A stretch of DNA of 64,000 bases from Emiliania huxleyi CCMP1516 (lineage: Eukaryota > Haptophyta > Isochrysidales > Noelaerhabdaceae). The stretch lies in assembly GCF_000372725.1 (NCBI RefSeq), contig NW_005198966.1, forward strand, positions 1,231,338 through 1,295,337, given 5' to 3'. Positions 10,606-21,500 of the stretch are shown one piece after another. Each line of letters starts with the position of its first letter. Positions within the stretch are counted from its first letter, which is position 1. The notes beneath the pieces were generated by a model, which was not told the DNA's origin, made no database searches, and was given only the letters and a program-made list of their open reading frames with translations. Both the position numbers and the translations under genes were made by a program.

Positions 10606-11355
10606 ATGGCCTCGCCGGGTGGTGCGGCCGCAGCAGCTATGCCTATGGCAGCAACCGCAACAAGAGGCAGCAGCGGCAGAAGCAGCGGCAGCAGCAGCAG
10701 CAGCCGCCATCGCCGTCGGGCGGACCCTTACAGATCACAGATCACTTCTTTATTAGTGCCAGTCAGTGTTAGTGCCAGTCAGTGCGCGCTCGCGCCAGTC
10801 CCGTGCCCAGTGAGTTTTGTTGTATTTGTGGTCCCCACAATCGCTGTCGTGGGATCGCTTGTCATGCGAGAGAGCGTCAACGTTTTTCTCAAAAAAGAAA
10901 ACTTTGGTTTCGACTGCTTGCCCGTCCTCGCGATCACCATGGCCGATGAGGGCTACGTACTGCCGGCCATCATTCCCGACACGCCAGAGCACCGGCTCCA
11001 CATGTCAAGCTGGTGCAACGGCACCGCCCTTCGCCCGTCGGGCGGCGTCGGGCTGGCACCGTGGGTCGGAGGCCCCCTCCACCTCCGGCACATGGCGGCG
11101 TATTGCGAGGCGCGAGCTCCGAACCATAGCCTCACGAGCGAGCTCTGGGCGGGAGGCCTTGGCCCGCAGGTCGAGGCCCGCTTCAAGGCGATGATCGGGT
11201 TCGAAATCTTCTCCGAAACTGCTGCCGTGCCTGCGCCGTTGCCTCTGACTGCAGCCGTGGTTCTGCTCTTTGCCGCTTTGATTTTGGCCCTGGCGCTCAC
11301 TGCGCGGCTCAAACCTTTGAGGCCTTCACCGCCTCCTCGTCTAACCTGTTGCTAG
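10606..11355 (+). CDS. hypothetical protein with two membrane segments
   Basis: About 249 residues from the ATG at 10606. The first part is an Ala/Ser-rich low-complexity leader. A hydrophobic segment (VSFVVFVVPTIAVVGSLVM) follows near residue 65-85, then a roughly 130-residue hydrophilic region with cysteines and the motif PAIIPDTPEHRLHMSSWCNG, and a second hydrophobic segment (LTAAVVLLFAALILALALT) near the C-terminus. This could be a two-pass membrane protein with a lumenal loop, or the real start could be the ATG at 10864. I do not recognise the family. It converges with the small gene at 11778. Confidence 0.4.
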   Translation: MASPGGAAAAAMPMAATATRGSSGRSSGSSSSSRHRRRADPYRSQITSLLVPVSVSASQCALAPVPCPVSFVVFVVPTIAVVGSLVMRESVNVFLKKENFGFDCLPVLAITMADEGYVLPAIIPDTPEHRLHMSSWCNGTALRPSGGVGLAPWVGGPLHLRHMAAYCEARAPNHSLTSELWAGGLGPQVEARFKAMIGFEIFSETAAVPAPLPLTAAVVLLFAALILALALTARLKPLRPSPPPRLTCC

Positions 11356-11777
11356 GCCTCGCAGTCAAACGTGCTGCACAGGGGGCATGCTCGCGGGTTG
11401 GGCAGCACTCATCACTTCGCCCCGTCACCCGCTGGCGGCCAGCGCGAGGGCACTCGCGGCCGGCAGCCCTAGAAGCGGAAGACACTAGCGCTCGAGAGGA
11501 CATGTGTTCCGATGTGTTTGGCCGTATCAACAATCAAGCTGTGTCCATTCTGCACACTGCAGCGCATCGAAGTCGTTTTTTTCTCGTGGCCGTGGCCAAG
11601 AAATCAAAGCAGCGAGGTGCTTACTGGCGAGGTGAGACCGAGCACGCGCGAGCTGGAAAATGCGCCGCAAGGGCACATCAACCGCACACATAGAGGGAGC
11701 GAGAGCGCTGGCGCGGCGAACGATAGAGACCCCCGCGCGCCAGTAAGTAGCGTTGTGCCTCAGCACGGAGCGCCGTG

Positions 11778-12233
11778 TCATGATACACCGTCAACCGCAG
11801 GCATGGCGTGAATGAGGAGCATTGCCGCCGCTATGGCGACCGCGGCCGAGAGCAGCCCATGCAAGTTTCGCAGTCTTACCACATCATTGAGCTCCATCGC
11901 GAGCTTCACCCTCTGGTCCGATGCGCGCACCTTTTCGGCTTGCGCTGACAACACATTCATTTCGGCGGCCCACAACTCCGCCTCGGCGGTGGTGGCTGCA
12001 TCATCGACAGTTTCGTCGGCCGGTACAGTCGCATCCTCGAGCCTAAGGTCCGCCAGGAAAGCGAGGCGCTTCCGCTGAAAGGCGTAATCAATCTCGTCGT
12101 CTGGGTCGGGCACATCATCATCGCTGCTCGGACCGGCGAGGCAGGGGAGCGGCGCGCGGCACATCGATGGAGGTGTCGCCGCGAGATGCCTTAAGGCCAG
12201 TGGGCGGCCGGCCAGGGGCCCAAGAAAGAGCAT
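11778..12233 (-). CDS. small tail-anchored coiled-coil protein
   Basis: About 151 residues from the ATG at 12233. The N-terminus (MLFLGPLAGRPLALRHLAA) is basic and hydrophobic and could be an organelle leader. An acidic patch (DDDVPDPDDEIDYAF) leads into a helical, coiled-coil-like region (AEMNVLSAQAEKVRASDQR), and the protein ends in a hydrophobic helix (LLSAAVAIAAAMLLIHAM) close to the C-terminus. It could be a mitochondrial or plastid membrane protein. The family is not recognised. The open frame continues upstream without an ATG. Confidence 0.4.
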   Translation of the reverse strand: MLFLGPLAGRPLALRHLAATPPSMCRAPLPCLAGPSSDDDVPDPDDEIDYAFQRKRLAFLADLRLEDATVPADETVDDAATTAEAELWAAEMNVLSAQAEKVRASDQRVKLAMELNDVVRLRNLHGLLSAAVAIAAAMLLIHAMPAVDGVS

Positions 12234-13514
12234 CCCGCGTCGGGCCGGACGGAGAGCGCCGCGCACAGCGAGGGGCGAAGAAGAAAAAGCTCGGCGAACA
12301 GCTGTGTATATCCTATCACCGCCCCTGCCACCCACGGCGTGAGCCTTGGCCGCCTCTGTCAGTGTGCCCGTGATAGTGAGAGACTGCCAGTGAGAGAAGC
12401 CGGAGGAAGGTCGCTAGTTTCCAATTCGGCGCGGCTGCCTGGTATAGCCCCAGCTACTCCGCGTCGCCGCTGCCTCCCTCGCGAAGTTATGTTCCCAGAC
12501 ACAGGAGCAGCTGTGAAGCGAGGCGCCAACAGGGGGCGGCGGTGGAGGCGGCGGCGAGGTGGCGCGAGCGGCGGCGCGGCGGGGTGGACATCGCGGAAAA
12601 GAATTCGCATCGCGCGTCTTGGGTCCTGGGTTGTGTTTTCGTGTTGAGACAAGCAACAAAGTAGTCCACCCCCAAGAGTGGATTCACGCTACAAGAGCAA
12701 TGCTACACAGGAAGCTGGTCCTTCGGAGTACGGAGACAGCTCAAGGCGTATGGACTAGACACAACAACACACACGAGATGCAGGCTCTGCAAAGACCTCC
12801 GAAACGCTGCGGTGCTCAGAGGCGTTTCCAGGCAATACTACGCACGCCAGGCCGGAGCTCCCTCGCCTCGGCTGAAGGATGCTCGCCATGTTGATTTTGA
12901 GGTGATCGCAATGAGTCTCAAAGACGTCAGTCTCCTTGCAATGCTGTCTTGACGTGCAGTCCTCGTACATGTCCTCCCACGACTTTCCACTCCAGTTCCG
13001 TAACTTGCTAACTTCTTGGTGTGATCGAAGGAGTCCCACGGCCTGAGTTCAATCTGCCCCCCTCAAACAAACAAAATCCTGAAACAACACACGCGAGACA
13101 GAGCAAAACGTCCCTTGGGGTGTCTGTTTTCTTTCTTTCTTTAGAGCAAAACGTTGCAGGTTTGTTTTGTGACGATCAAACTGAGCGGGGCGGCCTGTCG
13201 GGGTCGGCTCATGAGGTGCACCTAAAAGAAAGAAAGAAAGAAAACACACAACCCAAGGGAGGGATGGGAGAGAGAGAGAGATTTTCTTCTTCTTCTTCTT
13301 GGGATGGGAGAACGGCACGCCGCCACCACACAGGGATTTTAAGGAGAGGAGTGTGGTGCGCTAGCCGTCGCCCACCCTGGGGAGTCTGCCTCTTCGTATC
13401 TCTTTTCGCACCTCGCGAAAGACCCACATAAGAGGCGGTCGTCCCACAATAGGGGCATCGGCTTATCTTTTCGAGCGGCGCCAACACACTCACACACATA
13501 CCACATACACACAT
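12234..13514. other. intergenic region, divergent promoters
   Basis: Lies between the start of the small tail-anchored gene (-) and the start of the ankyrin-HDAC gene (+). It holds the inverted-repeat element at 13111-13260 and a CTT-rich run near 13280. No other coding region is convincing. Confidence 0.5.
13111..13260. repeat. inverted-repeat element with purine-rich ends
   Basis: The 32-bp stretch 13111-13142 (starting TCCCTTGGGGTGTCTG) and its near-exact reverse complement at 13229-13260 (ending ACCCAAGGGA, with the (GAAA) run) enclose about 86 bp, like a small MITE. Single ends of the same sequence recur at 47792-47820 and 59724-59760. Confidence 0.5.
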
Positions 13515-13547
13515 ATGTCGCTCGCGGACCTCCTCAACGGGGACATG

Positions 13548-13578
<31 letters not shown>

Positions 13579-16500
13579 GCTACGTTGCCGACGGCGACGG
13601 CGACGGCGACGGCGACAGCGACGACGACGACGACGCGGCCGCCGCCGACTTGCCGGCGTGGCGTTTCGTGCGGCTGCACCCGCTCGTCAACCGCGGAGAC
13701 GACGCGGAGCTGGAGCGGGTGCTGGAGAGCGGCCGCGGCCTGGAGGGCCCGTCGGCCGACCACTTTATCGAGCGCGTCAACCGTCCCGATTCGACGGGCG
13801 CGACGCCGCTGCACGCCGCCATCTCCTCCGCCGCCATCGCGGCCACGGTCAAGGCTGCGGGTCCAAAGGACCCGTGGGCGCCGGACTCGGTGCGGCGCGT
13901 GCAGCTCCTCCTCGGCAGCGGCGACTCCGACCTCCCGGACGACTCTGACGAGGAGCTCGCTGCGGCGGTGGCGGCGGACGACGCCGCGGCAGGCGGCACC
14001 GCTGCCGCTGCGGATGGCGGCGGCGGCGGGAGCGGCGGCGGGAGCGGCGGCGCGGCGGCCGAGTGGGGCTCCGGGTGGGCGGAGGGCGAGGGGCAGCTGC
14101 GCTGCCTCCGCCTCCTCCTCTCCTCCGGCGCGTCGGTCGAGCGCAAGTACTTTGGCCGGACGGCGCTGCACCTCGCCGCTGCCGTCGCGGGTCTCGAGGC
14201 GGCGGCCTCGTTCGCGGCGGCGGCGGCGGCGGCGCTGCTCGACGCGGGAGCCGACCTGTGCGCGGTCGACGGTGACGGCCAGACCCCTCTCCACCTCGCC
14301 GCCGTCGCCGGCACCGGGTCCGGTGGCGCCTCCGTCCTCCAGGCGATCCTCGACATCTCCCCATATCTCCCCATATCTCCCCATATCTCCCCGTATCTGC
14401 CCATATCTGCCGTCCTCCAGGCGATCCTCGACACGGCGGCGGCGGCTGCCGCCGCAGCAGTGCGGCGCGCAGACCTGTCGGGGCGCACGCCGCTGCACGC
14501 TGCGATCCGCGCCGGCGGCCCGGGCGGCTCGGCGGCGGCTCTGGCGCTGCTCCGCGCGCGGGCCGACCCGAGCGCCGCGGAGCACGCCGGAAGCACTGCG
14601 CTGCACCTCGCTTGTGCGGCGGGCGACAGCGAGGTGGTGCGGGCGCTGCTTGCGGGGGGCGCCTCCTCGTCCGCCAGGGATGGGTTCGGCCGGTCGGCCG
14701 CGGGCGTGGCCGCGCGGTGCGGCTTCCTCGACATCGTCGCGATGCTTCTCTCCGAGGGGACGGCCGAGCACGCGGCGGAGGCGGCGGCGGCGGGCGAGGC
14801 GGCGGCTAAGGCTGCGGCGGCGAGCGGCGCGGAGGCTCGGGCGACCGCACTGTACGCGCACCCCGCGTGCTTGCTGCACACGGCGCCGGTGGGGCGGGAG
14901 TACGACGCGCTCTCGCCGGCCGAGGCGCAACTATGTATTGTATTATGCTTCTACGGCCTCCCTCCGCCGCGACGCGTCCGCGACACGTCCGCGACACATC
15001 CGCGACACGTCCTTCCAGGCGCGCCGCCTCTACGGCCAGCCCGAGTGTGCTGAGCGGCTGAGGACCATGCTGGCAGCCGCCCGCTCGCTGCGATCCGACA
15101 CACGACTGCCCTCGACACGACCTCGACCCGTCCCCGACGTGTCGTAGGCGCCGTACGGCTCGCTGCGCGCCGCCCGCTTCGCGCCGCTGCTGCGGCGAGT
15201 CGCCCCGCGCGCGCAGCTCGCGGACGTGCTGCGCGCGGCACAGTGCCGCATCTCGCGACGGCTCGGGGCATGCGAGGGACGTGTCGTGGGCATGCCACGC
15301 AGGCGTGTGCACGAGTTCTCGTACTACGACGCCCTCCGCCGCCAGTGCGCCGGCCTAGCAGAGCAGTCCGAGGCGCCGAGCCACGCCAAGCCGTCGGCGA
15401 GCGGGACACGTCCACGACACGTCCGAGACGCGTCCTCGTAGGCGGAGCCGGCGAAGCCCGCCATCGGCCGCGTCGACACGGACACGGAGGTGTGACGCCG
15501 CTCTCTCCTCACGCCCCTCGTCACACACACACGACCCCTCTCTCTTCCCGCCGCCCCGCCTCTTCCCGCCGCCCCCTGCTCTCACCCCACTCTCTCCCAA
15601 CGCCGAGGTGACGGCGCACTCGCTCGTCGCGGCGCTGCATGCGGCGGGCGGTGCGGTCCAGGCGGTCGCCGACGTCTGCGCCTCGCCGCGCCGCGCGCGC
15701 AACGCGTTTTGCGCCGTCCGGCCTCCAGGTGCGAGATACACATCTCCCCATATCTCCCCATATCTGACGTCCGGCTTGCAGGCTCTCCTCTGCCCCTCTC
15801 GCCTCGCCACCCGCTCCGCCCTCTCCTCTCGTCTCCCGCTCCGCCCCGTCTCCTCCTCTGCGCCGCCCGCCCGCCGGGCCACCACGCCGGCACCTGCTCC
15901 GTTCACTAGCTAGCCACGCATTACATTAGGCCACCACGCCGGCACCTGCTCCGTTCACTAGCTAGCCACGCATTACATTAGGCCACCACGCCGGCACCTG
16001 CTCCGTTCACTAGCTAGCCACGCATTACATTAGGCCACCACGCCGGCACCTGCTCCGTTCACCAGCTAGCCACGCATTACATTAGGCCACCACGCCGGCA
16101 CTTGCTCCGTTCACTAGCTAGCCACGCATTACATTAGGCCACCACGCCGGCACCTGCTCCGTTCACTAGCTAGCCACGCATTACATTAGGCCACCACGCC
16201 GGCACCTGCTCCGTTCACTAGCTAGCCACGCATTACATTAGGCCACCACGCCGGCACCTGCTCCGTTCACTAGCTAGCCACGCATTACATTAGGCCACCA
16301 CGCCGGCACCTGCTCCGTTCACTAGCTAGCCACGCATTACATTAGGCCACCACGCCGGCACCTGCTCCGTTCACTAGCTAGCCACGCATTACATTAGGCC
16401 ACCACGCCGGCACCTGCTCCGTTCACTAGCTAGCCACGCATTACATTAGGCCACCACGCCGGCACCTGCTCCGTTCACTAGCTAGCCACGCATTACATTA

Positions 16501-17850
16501 GGCCACCACGCCGGCCCTCGCGGCGCGGTGGGCGGCCAGTCTGCCGGTTTCTGCCTCCTCTCCACCGCAGCCATCGGCGCGGCCTACGCGCTCGCCTGCC
16601 GGCGCGAGGTCGCGCCGCGTCGCTCTGCTCGATCACGACGTCGCAGCACCCGGATCCATTGGTTGGCTGGATTGGCGGGCTGTAGGTCGTGCGCCGTGTC
16701 GCCATCCTCGACTACGACGTGCACCACGGCAACGGGACGCAGGAGTGCGTGCGCAACGTCCGACCGACCGAGCGCGTCGAGTCGTTCAGCGCGGCCGGCG
16801 CGTGCGCGGCCGCGAGGCCGTCTCCAGGCCGGGGCGGCGGCGCGCCCACGACAGCAGTCGCGGGTGGCTGTAGGCGCGACGCTGAGGCTGAGCCGCGTCG
16901 AGTGCAAGCCGTGGCTGTCGGAGGAGGACGGCGACAACGTCTTCTTCGGCTCGATCCACGGTTTCGGCGAGGAGGGGGGCGGCGGCGGCCAGTTCTACCC
17001 CGGCTCGGGCGGGCCCGTCGACCAGAGCGCTGAGCCTTCCGTCATCAACTCGCCGGTGGGCCCCGTCCCTGACCATGACACCCTCACCGCGACACCCCTG
17101 AGCACGACATCTGTGCGCCGTCGGGTGTGAGGGGCGACGCCTTGCACACCCAGCCCCCGCACCCAACCCCGGCAGGTGGGGCTGCGCACGCCGTCGGCGC
17201 AGTGGCGTCGCTTCATGAGCGAGAAGCTGCTCACGCCGCTCGCCGCCTTTGGCCCCGACCTCGTCATCATCTCTGCCGGTTTCGACGCGCACGCGCACGA
17301 CCCTCTCGAGGTGCCCCAGTGCCGCTTCTCCCGGCCGCTCGCACCCGCACTCCCCCCCCCCCCCCCCAGGCCCCTCCCCTCGCGAGCCCCCTCCGAGACC
17401 CCTCCGAGACCCCTCCCCTCCCCCGGCCCCGCGCAGGCGGGCGCGCTGCTCGACAGCGACTTCGAGTGGATGACGGCCGAGCTCGTCGGGCTCGCCGAGC
17501 GCTGCTGCGACGGGCGGCTCGTCTCGCTTCTCGAGGGAGGGTACCAGACCGCCGGCGGACCGCTCGCGTCCCTCGGCCGCGCCGCGGCGGCGCACGTCGC
17601 CGCGCTGATGGACCCGACCCTCGTCGGCGTGCCTTGGGACGCGCGCGCGTGTGGCGAGCGGCTCGAGAGCGGCATCGCCGCTGCGGCCGAGTGGCGGGCG
17701 GCGCGCGCCACAGCAGCAACCTCCGCCGCCGCCGCGCCGGCGGAGACCCAAGAGGACGGGAGTAGCCGCCGCTCCAAGCGCTCGCGCACAGACGTCGATT
17801 ACACGGCGCTCCAGGCAGAGATCGAGGCAGAAGAGGGGGGCGGCGCGTGA
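13515..17850 (+). CDS. ankyrin repeat-class II histone deacetylase fusion (multi-exon)
   Basis: The first exon (13515 to about 14937) encodes an Asp-rich start and an ankyrin domain (GATPLHAAI, GRTALHLAAA, GQTPLHLAAV, GRTPLHAAIR, GSTALHLACA). Later exons encode a class II HDAC: QPECAERLRTML near 15050, VHEFSYYDAL near 15306, then FCAVRPPG (exon end 15728) spliced to HHAGPRGAVGG (exon start 16502). Further on come AILDYDVHHGNGTQ, FYPGSGGP, IISAGFDAHAHDP (about 17270) and LLEGGYQTAGGP (about 17530). The His-His dyad, the Asp/His/Asp zinc ligands and the Tyr of EGGY are all present, so it should be catalytic. The C-terminus (SSRRSKRSRTD) may be a nuclear signal. The domain order implies a nuclear deacetylase recruited through ankyrin contacts. 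One intron carries a 52-bp minisatellite; another is bounded by a 23-bp direct repeat. Several exon borders are uncertain because donors are often not GT. Confidence 0.8.
14333..14433 (+). repeat. 78-nt GC-AG intron bounded by 23-bp direct repeats
   Basis: 14333-14355 and 14411-14433 are identical (23 bp, starting CGTCCTCCAGGCGATC). Between them are five 10-bp units (CCATATCTCC and variants). Read as a GC-AG intron, 14343-14420 is removed and the ankyrin frame is restored. Unspliced, its 78 nt stay open and add 26 residues. The same CCATATCTCC unit occurs in another intron of this gene at about 15737-15770. Confidence 0.7.
15877..16514 (+). repeat. 52-bp minisatellite, 12 copies, each carrying a 3' splice site
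   Basis: Twelve nearly identical 52-bp units run from 15877 to 16500, with a partial unit to 16514. The intron is 15729-16501. Each unit contains CATTACATTAG followed by GCCACCACGCCGG, which is the acceptor and the first codons (G-H-H-A-G) of the HDAC catalytic exon. Only the last copy leads into the exon; the other copies reach an in-frame stop soon after the acceptor. The two visible variants (CAG for TAG near 16061, and one C-to-T) show the array is very homogeneous. Confidence 0.9.
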
Positions 17851-17937
17851 AGAGGGCAGGGGCGGGCCGCATGGCTGGGGCCTGGACCCCTGCTCAGACG
17901 CGCCGCAAGGCGCGCAGGCGCGCACAGGAGGTGGGAG

Positions 17938-17985
17938 CGAGTGGCACGAGCTTTTGGCTCGCCGAGACGCTAAAGTACTTTCACG
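17938..17985 (+). pseudogene. fragment of a GH47 mannosidase exon
   Basis: The plus strand at 17951-17981 matches the GH47 exon at 18624-18654 (minus sense) at 30 of 31 positions, encoding FWLAETLKYF against FWLAESLKYF in the gene. The fragment lies inverted between the 3' ends of the HDAC and GH47 genes. It is probably a relic of a duplicated GH47 exon, or a converted tail. Confidence 0.6.
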
Positions 17986-18533
17986 CCCTTCCACCACAGT
18001 GTTTGCGTCTATCCAATTGTGTCCACTGTGTGTGGCGCTGCGGCTGGCGGCCTGGCGCCTGCTGGGGCGGGTGCGGGGCCGCCCCGGGGGGCGCGAGAGC
18101 GCGCCAGGCCACCCACCGTGCATGTTTGACGATGTATGTATGTATGTATGTATTATTGGGACGCAAGGATTGGACGGAGGGTGGACGCGTCCAAGGGGCG
18201 CGGTTGGGCTTGGGGCGGGGCGGCGCACATGGGCGATGGGGCGCGGGGCGCGGGGGGGCCGGGGTTCTTTCAAAAATAAAAAAAAACAAAAGCGTTTGAC
18301 TATCTCTTGTTCTTGACAGCTACGTGCTGTAGGATACTGCTCAGCGTCAGCTAGCGCCGCCGCGCGCGTAGAGCGTACTCACAGACGATACGGGAAAACC
18401 GCCGACAGCATCGAGCCTCTGGGACTCGAACCTCCCCCTCTCGAGAGACGCGCACACACATGCCGCCCCGCAGCGACGCTGATCACTGTGCGTGGAAGTA
18501 CATACACCACCCCGGCGCCTCGCGCGCTACGTC

Positions 18534-21500
18534 TCATGAGGGCAAGATCTTGATAGGGTGCGCCTCGGTGTTGATGACGTGCGTGTTGAGGTCGAGCAGC
18601 GAGTCGTCCGAGAACAGCAGCAAAAAGTACTTTAGCGACTCGGCGAGCCAAAAGGTTTGCATGGTGTCGTCCTTGGCCGAGCCCCTCAGCTTGACGTTCT
18701 TGAGCCCCGAGTAGCCGCCGCTCGGCACGCGGCAGTGCCGCTCGAAGGCGGAGAAGATCTCCCAGCCCCACTCGCGGTACCTCGCGTCCTTTGTGAACCG
18801 CCAGAGGTAGAAGAAGGCCTCGATCGTCTCCGGGCGCAGCAAGTTGTGGTTGGCGCCGGCCACCATGCTGCCGCCCACAATCTTGACGAACTCGGGCGCG
18901 AGGCCGGTCGGCGTGAGGGTGTACATGCGGTGGCACGTCTCGGCCAGCTTGGCCGCCAGCGCCATGTGCTCGTCGTGCTGCTCGGGCAGGTGCTGCGCGC
19001 CTATCGTCTCGGGCTCAGACTCGGCTCATCTCGGGCTCATCTCGGGCTCGTCTCGGGCTCATCTCGTAGCGCTGCTCGGGCATGGGGGCTGCGCGCCGAG
19101 CGCGAGCGTGCCGGGCACGAAGCAGACGAGGTGGTCCATCTTGCGCACCAGCTTGCCGCTCTTCTCCTCGCAGAGGTAGGTGAGCCCGCCCTCCTCGATG
19201 ATGAGCCGCCGCTGCATCCCCTTGACCGCCTCGAGGTACATGCGCTTGTACTGCTCGTGCTTCTTCCCCGTGAGCAGCCACGTCTTGAGAAGGTACTCGT
19301 AGAACGAGTCGCCCATCGCGCCCCAAGAGATCGTCGAGCCAGACGGGCGGCCAGACTCGGGCCGGATGTGGATCGGCCACAGCCGGCCGCCTACTCACAG
19401 CCGCGGGGGGTGGGCAGACGCTACTCACGGCGGAGGCGGCGAGAAGGCCGCATCGGAGCCGCCGTCGGTCAGGCCGCCGCCCTGGCTGTCGAGCAGGTCG
19501 ATCGCGCGCTGCGCCCGCTCGCGGAACTCGGGCCTGCCCGCGTGGTGCGCGAGCGCGAAGAACTCCATCTGCACCGTGCCAACCTCGGCGAGCAGCAGGG
19601 AGCCGCCCGTCCAGTTGGGGATGGTCTGGAGTACGGAGGGGGGGGAGGGCGTGAGATGTGTGTGTGTGTGAGGGGGAGTGCGCGCACACGCTCACACACA
19701 CACCGGGTGCGTGTGTGCGTCGGTGCGTGCGCGTGCGCGTGTGCGCGTGCGCATGCGGAGGAAGCAGGGAGGCGCTTGGGGAGGGCGGACACGTCGAGGG
19801 GCGCGGGCAGAGGGGTGTGTGGCGCGGGGGTAGGGTGCGCCTTGTGCCCGGTGAGGAGGGAGAGGGTGGTGTAGGGCAGACCGGCCGCGCCGTACGCCTT
19901 CTGCAGCTTCTCGCCCAGCTCGATGGAGCGGTCAAGCAGGACCTGCGAGGTGGGGAGGAGAGGGGGCGGGGAGGAGAGGGGGTGGGGAGGAGAGGGGGCG
20001 GGGAGGAGAGGGGGAGGGGAGGTGAGGAGAGGCAGGTGAGGTGAGAGGCAAGAGTGGAGAGAGGCGGGGTGTGGGGCCGGGAGAGAGGTGAGGAGGGGTC
20101 GCGCAGGCGCCTTCTCTCCCGAGAGCTCATACGCGGCCAGCATCCCACCCAAGCAGCGGATGGTCGTCTCGAAGACCGAGATCGGCTTCGGGCGCTCGTA
20201 GTTGAGCGAGTCGCGCACCTGCGGCGACGGAATCTCGGCTCATCTCGGCGCATCTCGGCGCATCTCGGCTCGCGGTTTGGAGGGTCGCCCGGAGAGGGCG
20301 GTGGTGGTGGGGCATCGGCGCACCCACTCCACCCCGTGCGCAAACTCTTTGGTCAGGTTTGCCATCCAGAGCACCTGCCGCACGCGAGCTCGGTGCTGTG
20401 TGGAGGAGAGGGAGTGGCGTCTGGGAGCGGGTGCGGCATGGAGGAGGACGCACGTCGAGCGAGTCGAGGATGGTGAGACCGAGACCGACCCAGTCCTTGC
20501 CCTTGTGCGAGACGGGCTGTGCGGGGGGGGGGGGGGACTGGAGGCGGTGGAGGGGAGGGAGGAGCAGGGAGCGGGCGAAAGGGTACCAGAGGAGGAGGGA
20601 GGGGAGGTGAGAGGGAGGTGAGAGGGAGGTGAGAGGGAGGTGAGAGGGAGGTGAGAGGGAGGTGAGAGGGAGGGAGGAGAGGGAGGGAGGGAGAGGGGAG
20701 GGAGGGAGGAGGGCCGCCTGCAGCTCGTCCTTCCCCCACGCGTACTGCTCATACCCCTTCCACGAGTGGCGCAGTGCCTACGGGGCGCAACCCATCTCGG
20801 CTCCTCTCGGGCCAGCCTCGACGCGCCACCCCCTCCCCCAGCCTCGCCGCGCCTCCACCACAGCCTGCCTCTTCTCCTCCACTGTGGCGGCGGGCAGCGG
20901 CTCTGACCCGCCCGCCGCCTCGCCGCCGCCCGCCGCCCCGCCGCCGCCCGCCGCCCCGCACAAGCCGGCGGGCGCCTCGACGGTGGCCTCGTACCTACGC
21001 GGAGGCTCGGCCAAGCTGCGGCCAAGCTGCGGCCAAGCTGCGGCCAAGCTGCCCCTCGGGGAATCTCGGCTGTCCCGCGCTCACCGGCACGTCTCTGGCT
21101 CGTGGACAGAGACGAGAGCGAGGGTAAGGGTAAGGGTAAGGGTAAGGGTTAGGGTCAGGGTCAGGGTTAGGGTCAGGGTCAGGCTCACCGGCACGTCTCT
21201 GGCTCGTGGACAGACACGAGAGCGAGGGCTCCCTCTGCGAGGACGGAGTCGGCAGCCTCCTCGCCCTCGCGGCAGACGAGCTTGACCGTCACGCTCCGCG
21301 TGCTCTCGCGGTCCGGGCACGCATCCCCCCGCACGTACTCCTCCTCCGCCTTGTGGCAGCTCAGAGCGGCATCGTCCTCGCGCAGCCGCATGCAGTGGCA
21401 GCCTGCCTCCTCGGCGCCGCAAGCGTGCGGCGCCATCCCGAGCATGTTCTCCGCAAAGGCGGCCTTCGCGTCCGCCGCGTGGAACTGCCTCACGTGCTGC

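Noticed and set aside
15877-16514. CRISPR-like array
   Set aside because: The units are directly adjacent with no variable spacers, and the genome is eukaryotic. It is a minisatellite.
18411-18500. tRNA gene on the minus strand, from a GGTTCGAGTCCC-like T-loop
   Set aside because: No matching acceptor stem, D-arm or anticodon arm can be drawn; no tRNA is supported anywhere in the window.
21120-21185. A real chromosome end
   Set aside because: The telomere-like repeats are short, degenerate and lie within a gene that continues on both sides.
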